Shown here in pieces: positions 1-8,667 of a DNA stretch of 64,000 nt. How positions within the stretch are numbered: the stretch's first letter is position 1; the number at the start of each line of letters is the position of its first letter. Source of the DNA: a virus. The translations under genes and the position numbers were made by a program. The notes under the pieces are model-generated. The model was given only the letters and a program-made list of their open reading frames with translations. It was not told where the DNA came from and did no database searches. Location: positions 1 through 64,000 of IMG/VR virus record IMGVR_UViG_3300042361_000735. One strand, 5' to 3'.

Positions 1-64
1 TAACTGCAGGGTAATATGAGAAAATTGTTGCGTCCTTTTCAGGGAATAATTTATATACGGCCAT
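1..64 (-). CDS. 5' end of a structural-type protein (partial)
   Basis: The minus strand opens with ATG at 64 and stays open to the window edge for 21 codons (MAVYKLFPEKDATIFSYYPA...). An N-terminus of this kind (MAVYK.YP.KDAT.YS) is familiar to me from virion proteins of T4-like marine phages, but that is memory, not a search. It sits just downstream of the endolysin gene and only 6 bases after a strong hairpin. Confidence 0.55.
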   Translation of the reverse strand, partial: MAVYKLFPEKDATIFSYYPAV

Positions 65-114
65 GTAAAAGAGTTTCCGGTTATGCTACATATAAATATA
101 GCAACCGGAAACTC
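65..114 (-). terminator. Strong hairpin with T-run after the endolysin gene
   Basis: A perfect 12-bp inverted repeat (71-82 with 103-114, arm GAGTTTCCGGTT) is followed on the minus strand by TTTT. The loop carries TATATTTATA, the candidate late-promoter motif. The hairpin could therefore end the endolysin transcript while a new one starts just before the ATG at 64. Confidence 0.7.
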
Positions 115-141
115 CTATTTAATTATGTGTTATTTAAAATA

Positions 142-741
142 TTATGCTAATAATGCATGATATTCTTTAAAGTGTTTAATTCTATCTGCTAATCCAATAG
201 TTCCACCGTTAACACGCTTAGTGATTTGTGTAACAACTGCATCAGTTGCACCACCATCTGCTAATTTATGTAAACCATTTTTACTGAAGAACCATGCAGC
301 TGATAGTAAAGCATATTTTCCTGCTACTACTGTTGGGTCTGATATTAAGTCTTCATTAATAGATTTACCAAATGCAGTATAATTGTCTTTTCCTGTTAAT
401 TGAATATAACCACGGCCACAGAATTTAGCACCATCACCAGAAGATTCAGGTCCATTACCCATTCTATTACCGTAAACCTTGTTAGCAATTTTTTCAGGTT
501 TTCTAGCATATGCCGCAGCTGATGCTTCTGTTGGAAAATATTTTCTAAATGTGTTTGTTAATCCTTTAGCACTGTAATTCAAATTTTCTTTTGTTAGTCT
601 AAATCCACCTGATTCATGACCACATTGTGCTAAGAAATGAGCTAATCTTAATGGAGTATTTATTTGGAATTTTTCCATAACTCCTGGAATTTGGGCTATG
701 ACCGCCTCGGGAATGTGTCCTTTTAATTTTTCTAGGTTCAT
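142..741 (-). CDS. Endolysin, glycoside hydrolase family 19 (chitinase-like lysozyme)
   Basis: A 199-aa protein expected to cleave peptidoglycan glycan strands at lysis. Visible signatures are HFLAQCGHESGGF (residues 35-47, catalytic Glu43) and GRGYIQLTGKDNY (109-121), both typical of the GH19 chitinase/lysozyme fold. There is no signal peptide, so export would need a holin; two-helix membrane proteins elsewhere in the window (8473, 32038) are candidates. It lies 12 bases downstream of the gp6-like baseplate gene and is followed by a terminator, as expected for the end of a late transcript. Confidence 0.88.
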   Translation of the reverse strand: MNLEKLKGHIPEAVIAQIPGVMEKFQINTPLRLAHFLAQCGHESGGFRLTKENLNYSAKGLTNTFRKYFPTEASAAAYARKPEKIANKVYGNRMGNGPESSGDGAKFCGRGYIQLTGKDNYTAFGKSINEDLISDPTVVAGKYALLSAAWFFSKNGLHKLADGGATDAVVTQITKRVNGGTIGLADRIKHFKEYHALLA

Positions 742-753
742 ATTTTATTTAAT

Positions 754-2583
754 TTATAAAGTTACAATTCTTCCTTGTATATCTATATCTGGGAATCTGA
801 TTTCAAATATAGATGGGTCTAATGAAGGATACAATATATTATTTCTAATAGCACCATTAATATCATAGCTATATGGAGAATAATTACCTCCAGATTTATT
901 TACAATTTCAACCTTAGATATTGATTGAACTCCTCTAACTTGTAATAAAGTTGAATTTACATCAGATATAACTAATGGTTTATTTATTTGCATATTTTCA
1001 ATGCTAAATTTATCTTTTAATGCTTTTATACAATTACTTAATACTTCTTTATTATTAAACGTTGGTAAAACAGAAATATCAAAATTAATACCTATATTAA
1101 GATAATAAGCATTTTTAATATTAATAGCATCAGTGGCCATTCTATACTGTGATAAATAATTTTTAATGTTATTTTTTAATACAGAAGATGGCATGATTAA
1201 TTGTTTATTAGCGTTATATCCTAAAGTATATAAACTAATAGATAGTGGGTTATTATCTAATAAACGATCATTTCCTGAATTTTGAGATAGAGCAAAATCA
1301 TTAATTGCATATACTTTAGCTACAGAACCAAAATGACTAGGCATGCTAAGTACTCTATTAATGTAATCTTCTTTAGTTACTACTCTATTTTGAGAAGAGA
1401 ATGAATAAAGGGTATTTTGTCTAATTTCTTCAACAGTATCTTCATCTCTACCCCCAACCGCAGGTTCAGGATTAGTTATAATCATACTATTAAAAATATC
1501 AGTGTTTTGTGGAGATGTTACATTACCATTAAAAGTAATATCAGCTAAATTAAACTTTCTATTTACGATTTCATTAGATGAAATATTAGAAGCAACACCA
1601 CCACCTACAAGATATTTTATAGTTAAAACACCTGTTGGTGCTAATCCATATTCTCTAGTAGTTACTACGGTTGCTTTATTAAATGAATTAGCTGGGTCAT
1701 ATACGTTAGCATCTATACCAATACTTAAATTATTTGGATTAGGTAATATAGAAGAATCTGAAGATGAATTAATACCTGCTCCAAATTGTAATTCTAAATC
1801 GCCATTTTCTTTAAATCTAGTAACAAATCTTTTAGGTGATTCTATATAACTTAATAAATACGGAATAGAATCTGTATTATAAGTTGGGTTTGTTGCTCTT
1901 TGTGGGATACCTTGTTGCGCTAAATATGGTACTTCATACCAAATTCCATTTGTACTATCGGTTACTTGTAATATATTTAATATTCGATTATCAGATATAG
2001 TAGTACTTGTGAATTTTTGTGGGGTTTGTCCAAAATCAACAGTAGTTGTTTTAATTTCTGCTGAGATTGCTTTTACGGTTTTTGTAACTCTAGCAAATCC
2101 TGTGTTTTCAAAGAATATAGTTCTATTTTCTTCTTTAGAAAAATCAACCAATTCAGTAGTTAAAAATTTTACACCATTTATACTTTCAACAACACTATTC
2201 TCAGGAATTATCATATAATAATTACTATCTGGAATTTGTGTATTGTTTAATAAATTTGTAATCAAAGGTACTCTTTGAGACATTTGTAAATCAACATATG
2301 AAGCATATGACATTTTAGGTCTATACCCCAAAGCATAAGCTAAAGATAAAGCATTGCTTTTTTCTTTTGTGTATAAGAGTAAATTTTCTTGGAATTGAGT
2401 GTCTAGATAAAAAGATAAAACGTCTCCTACATAAGAAGCCATTTCAATAAACATCATTCCTGGTGATGCATCTGAAAAATCATTATGTACTGTAGGGAAA
2501 TAAGTCTTAGCATGATTAATCAAAGTTGATTTAAAATCACTAAAACTTTTGTTTAAATACGATATGTTTTTTGTTTCAGACAT
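754..2583 (-). CDS. Baseplate wedge protein, T4 gp6-like (baseplate J family)
   Basis: A 609-aa virion protein. The N-terminus (YLNKSFSDFKSTLINHAKTY, then DASPGMMFIEMASYVGDVLSFY) is the characteristic start of the gp6/baseplate-J wedge family, including the DxSPG..x(I/L)E motif. T4 gp6 is 660 aa, so length fits. The stop overlaps nothing, and the start overlaps the stop of the gp25-like gene by one base, so the two are co-transcribed and probably coupled. In T4 gp6 and gp25 touch in the wedge, which supports both calls. Confidence 0.85.
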   Translation of the reverse strand: MSETKNISYLNKSFSDFKSTLINHAKTYFPTVHNDFSDASPGMMFIEMASYVGDVLSFYLDTQFQENLLLYTKEKSNALSLAYALGYRPKMSYASYVDLQMSQRVPLITNLLNNTQIPDSNYYMIIPENSVVESINGVKFLTTELVDFSKEENRTIFFENTGFARVTKTVKAISAEIKTTTVDFGQTPQKFTSTTISDNRILNILQVTDSTNGIWYEVPYLAQQGIPQRATNPTYNTDSIPYLLSYIESPKRFVTRFKENGDLELQFGAGINSSSDSSILPNPNNLSIGIDANVYDPANSFNKATVVTTREYGLAPTGVLTIKYLVGGGVASNISSNEIVNRKFNLADITFNGNVTSPQNTDIFNSMIITNPEPAVGGRDEDTVEEIRQNTLYSFSSQNRVVTKEDYINRVLSMPSHFGSVAKVYAINDFALSQNSGNDRLLDNNPLSISLYTLGYNANKQLIMPSSVLKNNIKNYLSQYRMATDAINIKNAYYLNIGINFDISVLPTFNNKEVLSNCIKALKDKFSIENMQINKPLVISDVNSTLLQVRGVQSISKVEIVNKSGGNYSPYSYDINGAIRNNILYPSLDPSIFEIRFPDIDIQGRIVTL

Positions 2584-2993
2584 TATTCAAAGTTAATTTG
2601 TATTTCATCCGCTTCTCCTGATATTCTCATACTATATTCAACTTTTACATTTACATAGTTTTGATCTGGTTCAGGGGTAATGATTACGTTTTCTAAATTT
2701 ATTTCAGGTATAAATGTTTGTACACCAACCCTTATGTTATTATTAATTTTATTAATATTATCCGTGTTGATAAAATCAAATATAGACTTTTTAATATCAC
2801 AACCAAATTCAGGATTTTCAACTCTTTCACCTTTATTAGTTAATAAAAGATTAATTAAATTATATTTTACCTGTTCTTTAGTACTATACGTGCTTTTAAA
2901 AGCAGAGAACTTATTAAAAGGAATACTAAGACCAATTGCAATATTTTTTTGCAAATCTCTAGGATCAACACGATATATTCTTGGTGTAGGCAT
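2583..2993 (-). CDS. Baseplate wedge protein, T4 gp25-like (GPW/gp25 family)
   Basis: A 136-aa protein with the family hallmarks: IGLSIPFN near the N-terminus, a Q.KYNLINLLLTNKGERVENPEFGCDI block, and a C-terminal strand pair (NYVNVKVEYSMRI). GERxxxPxFG is the usual signature. In T4, gp25 sits at the centre of the baseplate wedge and nucleates the sheath. The next gene downstream is gp6-like, the next upstream is a small unknown; all overlap by one base. Confidence 0.87.
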   Translation of the reverse strand: MPTPRIYRVDPRDLQKNIAIGLSIPFNKFSAFKSTYSTKEQVKYNLINLLLTNKGERVENPEFGCDIKKSIFDFINTDNINKINNNIRVGVQTFIPEINLENVIITPEPDQNYVNVKVEYSMRISGEADEIQINFE

Positions 2994-3349
2994 TATCCTT
3001 GTGATTGTAACATTTGTCTCATTTCTTGAGGACTAAGGTTATTAGCAGTATCATTAATAAAAGCAGCAAATGGGTTATCACTATTTGGATCTACTTGTAG
3101 GTTTTTTGATTGAGGTTTAGCACCTGCTGGCATTCCGAACATTTCTGCCATTTTGTTACCAACTTGTGATCTCATTCCAACACTATGAACATCCCCACTA
3201 TCAAATGATAATGAACGATTTTCAGTAAGTGGTTTACTTTGTACAGCATTTCCACTTTTTAATTGTTCCAATAACATTAAGCCAATTTCTTCACGAACTG
3301 CTTCGCGAACTGCTTCTTTAATAACTGATTTGAATTGTTTAGCATCCAT
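2993..3349 (-). CDS. Small protein in the baseplate operon, unknown
   Basis: 118 aa. The first 30 residues form a charged amphipathic helix (KEAVREAVREEIGLMLLEQL); the middle is Gly/Ser/Asn rich and low in predicted structure; the end (LSPQEMRQMLQSQG) is again helical. No family recognised. Its place between baseplate genes suggests a virion or assembly role. It overlaps the gp25-like start by one base. Confidence 0.75.
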   Translation of the reverse strand: MDAKQFKSVIKEAVREAVREEIGLMLLEQLKSGNAVQSKPLTENRSLSFDSGDVHSVGMRSQVGNKMAEMFGMPAGAKPQSKNLQVDPNSDNPFAAFINDTANNLSPQEMRQMLQSQG

Positions 3350-3360
3350 AATAATAAATA

Positions 3361-4644
3361 TTAAGCTTTAAGATTTTGTTGATCTATGATTAATTTAAGT
3401 TCTTCAATAAGAATGTCAGGGTCTAGTGTAAAAGAACGTTGAGATTGTAATACTTCATTCTTATCTCGATTTAAAGCAACCGCATAACGACGAGAATTTC
3501 CAGCCACGACGAATCTTGAATCGTTTTCTTCTTTTATAGCAAATGTAAATCCTTTATAACCCGAATCTATAGTACCTAAGTTTCCTGATGGTGATAATGT
3601 TTGTAAAACTGCATCTAAATCAGTTCTATCAAATGCCGATAGATTTGAAGGCTCGTCAAAAAATTTATCAATTTCTTTAAGTCTTTCTTTTTGTTCTTCT
3701 AATTCTTCAATAATTCTGTCTAATAATAATCTTATAATAGAAATAGCAGCTAATAACCCAGTTAATATTTCAACAGCTAATTCATATTTTTTTCTAAATT
3801 TTTCTTTAGCTGGGGTTACAATATCAGGTAAAGGTCCTGGGGGTGTTGGTAATGGTAAAAGTACATCAGCTAATACTAATATGATATCTAATATAGATAA
3901 TATAAGTGAAATTCTTTCTAAAATACTCTTTATTGAATTAATTTTAGCTTCATTTTCATTTATAATTCTAATAGCATTATTTCTTAATAAAGTTGCTTTT
4001 TTAACGTCTTCTTTAGATTGAATATTATCAATAACACTATTAACATTATCAACTAATTCTTCAATTCTTTTATTTCTTACTGAAACTAGTTGACAAGTTA
4101 TAGTTAAAGAAGCCATGATTATAGGAACAGGATTCTTTTTAGCGGCATTTAATGCTCCTCTTAATAAATCTTTTATTATTTTAGCATTTTTGCCTTTAAC
4201 TCTTTTATGACTTTTCCTTAAAATACCTTTAATTTTTTCATCTGCTAATTTTAATTTAGCATTAATTGCTTCTTTACTATTACTAATTAATTTTTGATAA
4301 TCCTCTGTTTTATCAGCTATAAAATCTTGTAATTCTTCTTGTTCCTTATCAAAATTACCTTGTACAATTTGCTTAATCCTATCAGCCTCTTCCCTAGTAA
4401 TTGACTTATTCTCAATACGTTTATCTAAATCTGCAAATTTACCAAAAGTATCTGTTTTTAAAGTTTCAACTTTACTTTTAGCTTCTTCAATATCGTTTAA
4501 AATACGTTGAATAGGGCTTGTTGTTAGTTGTTTTAGCTTATCTTTTGCTAATTTCTCTACATTTATATTTTTAAGAGATTCTAATTTATTTTTAGCGGCT
4601 GATGCATTAGATGCTAACCCTGATATGTTGATTGTATTAGACAT
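3361..4644 (-). CDS. Coiled-coil protein with a hydrophobic central segment, putative tail/baseplate protein
   Basis: 427 aa. Residues about 5-160 are highly charged heptad-like helix (EEAKSKVETLKTDTFGKFAD..., DKEQEELQDFIADK). Residues about 235-310 hold hydrophobic helices around a Pro-rich turn (LLPLPTPPGPLPD), then another charged helix and a globular tail. It could be a tape-measure-like or baseplate hub-associated protein, but 427 aa is short for a tape measure. The start overlaps the upstream gene's stop by one base. Confidence 0.75.
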   Translation of the reverse strand: MSNTINISGLASNASAAKNKLESLKNINVEKLAKDKLKQLTTSPIQRILNDIEEAKSKVETLKTDTFGKFADLDKRIENKSITREEADRIKQIVQGNFDKEQEELQDFIADKTEDYQKLISNSKEAINAKLKLADEKIKGILRKSHKRVKGKNAKIIKDLLRGALNAAKKNPVPIIMASLTITCQLVSVRNKRIEELVDNVNSVIDNIQSKEDVKKATLLRNNAIRIINENEAKINSIKSILERISLILSILDIILVLADVLLPLPTPPGPLPDIVTPAKEKFRKKYELAVEILTGLLAAISIIRLLLDRIIEELEEQKERLKEIDKFFDEPSNLSAFDRTDLDAVLQTLSPSGNLGTIDSGYKGFTFAIKEENDSRFVVAGNSRRYAVALNRDKNEVLQSQRSFTLDPDILIEELKLIIDQQNLKA

Positions 4645-5828
4645 TATTTTGCTACTCTTACTTTCTGTGATTTAATTTTTTCTAATTTAGGGATTAAATT
4701 ATCTACTGATTCTTTTAACCCTCTGGCGGCAGTATTAAGTTGAGTTATAGGACTACCTTTAGATCCATTTAATGCTGAAGAGCATATAGTACTAAATGAA
4801 GATAAACTTGTAAGTAATGAGTTTAATAATTTAATAGTTTCATTACCTAATAGTACTGGTTCTTCAGGGACTGAGCTACCATTTAATCCTAATAAAATAG
4901 TAGGTGAATTAATTACAAATTTATCATCAGCATCTAAACTAATAGTATTTTTTGTATATAATTCAATATTATTTTGAGCAAATACTAAAACATTTTCTTT
5001 TTTAGAATTTATAATAACTCTATCAGATGTTAGAATTGCTTGAGAACCTTCTAAATATTTGTTTGGTAGGGTCGTTGTAGAAAGAGGATTTAATTTTGTC
5101 TTAGATACCTCTAATGGAACCTTTTGAGTAGATGTTAAATACAAAGCAGAAGCATCTTTATTAATATCTTCAACATATAACGTACCACTGCCAAAACTAT
5201 GACCATTAGCTAAAATAGTAATAGGATCACCATTTTTTCCACTATCACTCCAAAAATTTTCTCCTGTATTAATTTTATTCGTAGAACCAAATCTTAAAGT
5301 ATTTCCAAATCTTCCCTCAAGTATATAATCACCTTCAAAAGGTAAAATTGATTCAATAGATTGATTTTCCTCAAAACCTAAACCTAAAGGAGCTTCTGGA
5401 TCTGCTGTTTGAGCATTTTGATGATTATTACCCCATAAATTTATATTTGTAATATAATAATATGATGGAGTTGAACTTGAATCTGTTGTTTGTGTGTTTA
5501 TTGAAGGTAAAGAAAATATTAAGATTAATTCTCCTTTTAAAGGATAATATTTTTGATTTGGAAAAAGAGGTTTAGCTTTTGAATAACCTAATACAGTTTT
5601 GCTTGTTTGGTTTTCAATATAATTATCTTCGTTCCTACTACTATTATAAGGTTTAAATAAAACAGTACCTATTCCCTGCCAACCCCCACATTCATCAAAA
5701 ACCTTTTTAGAAGGAGTTTTTTCATCCATAACAGTAGCAAACACCTTCCCAACCTTAAATTTAAAGGGAGAAGATGATGATGTTGTAGGTGATTTTGTTA
5801 TAGATGATAAACCATACTTAATTGCCAT
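4644..5828 (-). CDS. Baseplate hub / OB-fold needle-type protein, possibly gp5-like
   Basis: 394 aa. The N-terminal part (KVGKVFATVMDEKTP..., GGWQGIGTVLFKPY) looks like the OB-fold domain that opens T4 gp5-type hub proteins. Residues about 265-325 are a regular run of short strands (SDRVIINSKKENVLVFAQNN, then IELYTKNTISLDADDKFVIN) resembling the beta-prism of gp5/VgrG spikes. No lysozyme domain is present. The C-terminus is a helix rich in Lys. It overlaps the next upstream gene by 11 bases. Confidence 0.6.
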   Translation of the reverse strand: MAIKYGLSSITKSPTTSSSSPFKFKVGKVFATVMDEKTPSKKVFDECGGWQGIGTVLFKPYNSSRNEDNYIENQTSKTVLGYSKAKPLFPNQKYYPLKGELILIFSLPSINTQTTDSSSTPSYYYITNINLWGNNHQNAQTADPEAPLGLGFEENQSIESILPFEGDYILEGRFGNTLRFGSTNKINTGENFWSDSGKNGDPITILANGHSFGSGTLYVEDINKDASALYLTSTQKVPLEVSKTKLNPLSTTTLPNKYLEGSQAILTSDRVIINSKKENVLVFAQNNIELYTKNTISLDADDKFVINSPTILLGLNGSSVPEEPVLLGNETIKLLNSLLTSLSSFSTICSSALNGSKGSPITQLNTAARGLKESVDNLIPKLEKIKSQKVRVAK

Positions 5829-6213
5829 TTTCTAATATTTTAGTAGCATTAGTATCAATATGTTCTAATTGTTTTGTTTCATCCCCCATTTTCTTAACTT
5901 CAAGTAATAATTGTTCTTTTTCTTCTTCAGAAATTAATAAGTCACTACTACCAGCAGAAGCGCTGTTAGTCATGGCTCTCTGAACAACAGATGCCATTCT
6001 TACTAAATGATCATTATTTTTTACCTGAACGTCCAGATATTCCTTAATAAGTGGAACAATCATCACAGCATCTGCTGGAGTATTGATGAATGGTTTAAGA
6101 GCCATGATTAGCTCTTCGATTCTATCCTCAGTTTTTTTCGTAGTCTTATATATATCCTGCAATAAATCCGAGAAAGTTTTTTTACCAAATATGACTTGGT
6201 TGAAATTTTCCAT
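5818..6213 (-). CDS. Small protein heading the baseplate operon, unknown
   Basis: 131 aa, mostly helical: TTKKTEDRIEELIMALKPFI near the start and EEEKEQLLLEVKKMGDETKQ near the end. No family recognised. It is the first gene after a TATTTATA-type promoter and its end overlaps the hub-like gene by 11 bases, so a virion or assembly role is likely. Confidence 0.75.
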   Translation of the reverse strand: MENFNQVIFGKKTFSDLLQDIYKTTKKTEDRIEELIMALKPFINTPADAVMIVPLIKEYLDVQVKNNDHLVRMASVVQRAMTNSASAGSSDLLISEEEKEQLLLEVKKMGDETKQLEHIDTNATKILENGN

Positions 6214-6234
6214 GATATTTATGTGTTATTTACG

Positions 6235-6242
6235 TATAAATA
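6235..6242 (-). promoter_or_regulatory. Candidate late promoter for the baseplate operon
   Basis: Minus-strand TATTTATACG lies 21 bases before the ATG at 6213, in the only gap between the baseplate operon and the late sigma gene. The same box recurs before other transcription units (8381, 38509, 42396, 56446). Confidence 0.45.
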
Positions 6243-6257
6243 TGAAAAAAATAAAGG

Positions 6258-7052
6258 TTACATTTTGATATATCCATGTTCATAAAATTCACTAAATAAT
6301 TTAAGACGTATTGTATCTAATTTTTTAATGATCTTAGTAATTTGAGGTGTATCAACATCTGTAATTTCACGAATATAAATGTATAATGCTTTTTTATTGA
6401 ATATTTCTAAATTTTCTCTCTTACGGAATAATTCAATAATAGCATCCGCTGTTCGTGCATCGTGTTGTTTAGGAAATATAGTATAAATGTGCTTATCAAT
6501 GTAAGCAACATATTGATCTAAAAACATATTAAGCTCATTCTTCTCCTCATCTAAACCTATGTTATTATCGACGAACATATCATTTTCATCGTTTACTTCG
6601 TCCATATTTACTTTTTCTTGTAGTTTCTTATAGTTGTTCTGGTTGTAAACTATTAAATAACGTTTAGCAATAGTACCGAAATATGAATATGCTTTACCTT
6701 TATCTTGGTTATATAGGTGGAGTTTCTCAAGAAGAAATGCTACTACTTCATGTTTTAGATCTTCAATCGTATCCATATCAGTATAATAAAACTTAAATGT
6801 ATGGATAATATTTTCTGCTAATTTATAAAAACCATATGCAATACGGGTATTATATATTTTATTACGAATATCTTGATCAGTATGTGATAAGTATTCAACA
6901 ATCGCATTTTCTGTATCCTCTGTAAAATATATTCTAGGTTGCTTTGGTTTACGTTTACGTACGTTTCCTTTCTTAGTTAAAGCAGGACCCATCTGTTCAT
7001 CTAAAAACTTAGCAGCATCGAAATTATCATTATCGTAATATCCGTTATACAT
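6258..7052 (-). CDS. Late-transcription sigma factor, T4 gp55-like
   Basis: 264 aa. Residues about 70-135 (IAYGFYKLAENIIHTFKFYY, DLKHEVVAFLLEKLHLYNQD, AYSYFGTIAKRYLI) match the pattern of T4 gp55 in the sigma-70 region 2-like segment (LAE....F.F, LH..., AY.Y). gp55 directs host core RNA polymerase to late promoters together with the sliding clamp, and a gp45-like clamp is present at 61905. The C-terminal 80 residues are an extra helical domain not seen in T4 gp55 (188 aa). It sits next to the late genes it would control. Confidence 0.8.
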   Translation of the reverse strand: MYNGYYDNDNFDAAKFLDEQMGPALTKKGNVRKRKPKQPRIYFTEDTENAIVEYLSHTDQDIRNKIYNTRIAYGFYKLAENIIHTFKFYYTDMDTIEDLKHEVVAFLLEKLHLYNQDKGKAYSYFGTIAKRYLIVYNQNNYKKLQEKVNMDEVNDENDMFVDNNIGLDEEKNELNMFLDQYVAYIDKHIYTIFPKQHDARTADAIIELFRKRENLEIFNKKALYIYIREITDVDTPQITKIIKKLDTIRLKLFSEFYEHGYIKM

Positions 7053-7332
7053 TATTTTCTACTTTTTTATCTAAATTGTTTAATAAAGTATCTCTCATAC
7101 TTTTTATTTGTTCAAAAAATGTTCCTATTTCATCATCGTTTTCAAATGCACCTGATGAGTCTAATTGTGTAATAACTTCATCTATTTTAATTACACTAGA
7201 AGTTAAATCATTAATTAACGTATCTTGTTCATTAATTAAATCTTCTGCTTTTTCATTCTTCATTAATAGATTCCAAGTTGTAAAACCTAGAACTATAATT
7301 ATAAATCCTAATATTCCTATTATTATTTCCAT
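7045..7332 (-). CDS. Single-pass membrane protein with coiled coil, unknown
   Basis: 95 aa. Residues 2-22 are one hydrophobic helix (EIIIGILGFIIIVLGFTTW); the rest is acidic and helical with heptad spacing. This is the layout of small phage inner-membrane spanin or anti-holin-like proteins, but no family is recognised. It overlaps the late sigma gene by 8 bases. Confidence 0.75.
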   Translation of the reverse strand: MEIIIGILGFIIIVLGFTTWNLLMKNEKAEDLINEQDTLINDLTSSVIKIDEVITQLDSSGAFENDDEIGTFFEQIKSMRDTLLNNLDKKVENNV

Positions 7333-7333
7333 A

Positions 7334-7576
7334 TTAAAATCCTTTTAAAATATTTTGTAAATTATCTGCGTTGGGGTTTTCCGATATAAGTTTATTCTGT
7401 ATATCTCTTTTAGATTGACGCTTTGGTTTGGCTTCCGTCTCGAGTTTAAAAAAAGTTTTCTTAGGTAATTGGGTCGCCTCAAACTTCTCACATAACGTAA
7501 GAAGTTGAGTGCGTTGAGGCTCATTTAATTCTGTTTTAACCCAATGTAATATGCCCTGCCATTCTTGACTTAACAT
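7334..7576 (-). CDS. Small protein, unknown
   Basis: 80 aa. A helical first half (EWQGILHWVKTELNEPQRTQ) is followed by a Lys/Arg-rich linker (KPKRQSKRD) and a short helix. No family recognised. Spaced by one base from the gene downstream and three from the one upstream, so it belongs to the same operon. Confidence 0.75.
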   Translation of the reverse strand: MLSQEWQGILHWVKTELNEPQRTQLLTLCEKFEATQLPKKTFFKLETEAKPKRQSKRDIQNKLISENPNADNLQNILKGF

Positions 7577-7579
7577 ATA

Positions 7580-7747
7580 TTAGTCTTCGTTTTCTAATGA
7601 AATTTGATAACGAATTTCCTCAATTTGGTCTTTTAGTTGTTCGAAGTGACCATCATTGATTTGTCCTTCTCTAGCAAGTAGGTTCAAGTTGTTAATCATG
7701 ATGTCCAACTGCTCAACTTTTTGTAATAGTAGATCTTTGTATCTCAT
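7580..7747 (-). CDS. Small coiled-coil protein, unknown
   Basis: 55 aa (MRYKDLLLQKVEQLDIMINN...), acidic and helical. An in-frame ATG exists 51 bases upstream, but a promoter-like site (7768-7798) lies inside that extension, so the ATG at 7747 is the better start. No function recognised. Confidence 0.7.
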   Translation of the reverse strand: MRYKDLLLQKVEQLDIMINNLNLLAREGQINDGHFEQLKDQIEEIRYQISLENED

Positions 7748-7767
7748 TATTTTATTATTTTTAATAC

Positions 7768-7798
7768 TCAATGTACGAACGGAAAATGGTGTAGCCAA
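7768..7798 (-). promoter_or_regulatory. Promoter-like site TTGG-N19-TACATTGA
   Basis: Boxes read TTGG (7795-7798) and TACATTGA (7768-7775) on the minus strand, 20 bases before the ATG at 7747 and directly after a terminator hairpin. Confidence 0.6.
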
Positions 7799-7800
7799 AG

Positions 7801-7829
7801 AAAGAGCGACTTGTTTTCACAAGCCGCTC
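7801..7829 (-). terminator. Hairpin terminator
   Basis: Arms GAGCG-CTTGT and ACAAG-CGCTC (7804-7829) with a 4-base loop and one mismatch; minus-strand downstream bases are TTTCTTT. It follows the stop of the 174-aa gene at 7857. Confidence 0.75.
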
Positions 7830-7856
7830 GATAATTATAAATTTACCTAGGAGTTA

Positions 7857-8381
7857 TTAGAAACCTTTAGATTTGCTGATTTGGTTAGCAACGCTTTGTA
7901 ATACTTGTTTCTTTTCTTCTGGAGTTTTTGCTTTTCTTAAGTCAGCAATGATTGAAGCTGCTAAAGTACCACCTACACCAAGTAAAGTAGCTAAAATTGG
8001 AGCAGCATCAGCAAGTAAACTTTCACTTACATCTTCATTCTCATCAATTTTTTCTTTTTTATCTTCGTCTTTAACTTTCTTCTTTTCAGCTAATACAGCT
8101 TGCAATTCTTGACGAACCATTTCTTTCAATTCGTCTTTAGTCATTTTTTTCTTGTTTTCCATTTCGCTTATTTTATTTATTGCGGGTGATTGGTTTAATA
8201 TAGAGTTAATTTTTTCTTCTTGTTCAGGATCGTTAACAGACAATTCAAAATAATTTACAACAGTTCCGTTTTGGAATGCAGATTTATTTTTCAAATCGTT
8301 TGAGTTGATATTAACGTTTAGTCTTTCTAAACGATTTAACAACGCTGCTTTATCTTCTGCTTTTACTTTATAAATTGCCAT
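7857..8381 (-). CDS. Two-part protein with a hydrophobic C-terminal helix, unknown
   Basis: 174 aa from ATG 8381; the 17 codons upstream that remain open lie over the promoter region and do not look coded. Residues 1-60 look like a compact alpha/beta domain, 75-120 are a charged helix (KKKMTKDELKEMVRQELQAV), and 122-150 are hydrophobic (LLADAAPILATLLGVGGTLA). The C-terminal part could insert in a membrane or pack as a helical hairpin. No family recognised. Confidence 0.75.
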   Translation of the reverse strand: MAIYKVKAEDKAALLNRLERLNVNINSNDLKNKSAFQNGTVVNYFELSVNDPEQEEKINSILNQSPAINKISEMENKKKMTKDELKEMVRQELQAVLAEKKKVKDEDKKEKIDENEDVSESLLADAAPILATLLGVGGTLAASIIADLRKAKTPEEKKQVLQSVANQISKSKGF

Positions 8382-8387
8382 GCTATC

Positions 8388-8402
8388 AATAAATATAAAT
8401 AG
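8388..8402 (-). promoter_or_regulatory. Candidate late promoter
   Basis: Minus-strand TATTTATATTTATT lies just upstream of the ATG at 8381. The TATTTATA core matches the boxes before the baseplate operon and others. Confidence 0.4.
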
Positions 8403-8472
8403 TTTAAATAAGACGTAACTCTCCTTGGTCAAAACCGTTTGAGAGCCACTACCCTACAACTATCCGTATATA

Positions 8473-8667
8473 CTATAAATATGTGGAAATTTTAGAGATC
8501 ATATGATTAAACAAACGATAGTGAACATATACCGCAAGTAAAAATACAGCTAACATAAAATGGATATAATGACCATAAATTTCCACTAAATAGTGGTGGG
8601 TGTTATAAACTAATACGTGAGCAAATACCCAAGTAATAATAACCATTAATAAATTAATCTTTTTCAT
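8473..8667 (-). CDS. Two-helix membrane protein, possible holin
   Basis: 64 aa with two hydrophobic helices (residues about 4-22 and 34-52) joined by a His-rich loop, and a short basic tail. Size and topology fit a class II holin, but no sequence family is recognised. It overlaps the gene upstream by 14 bases. Confidence 0.65.
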   Translation of the reverse strand: MKKINLLMVIITWVFAHVLVYNTHHYLVEIYGHYIHFMLAVFLLAVYVHYRLFNHMISKISTYL

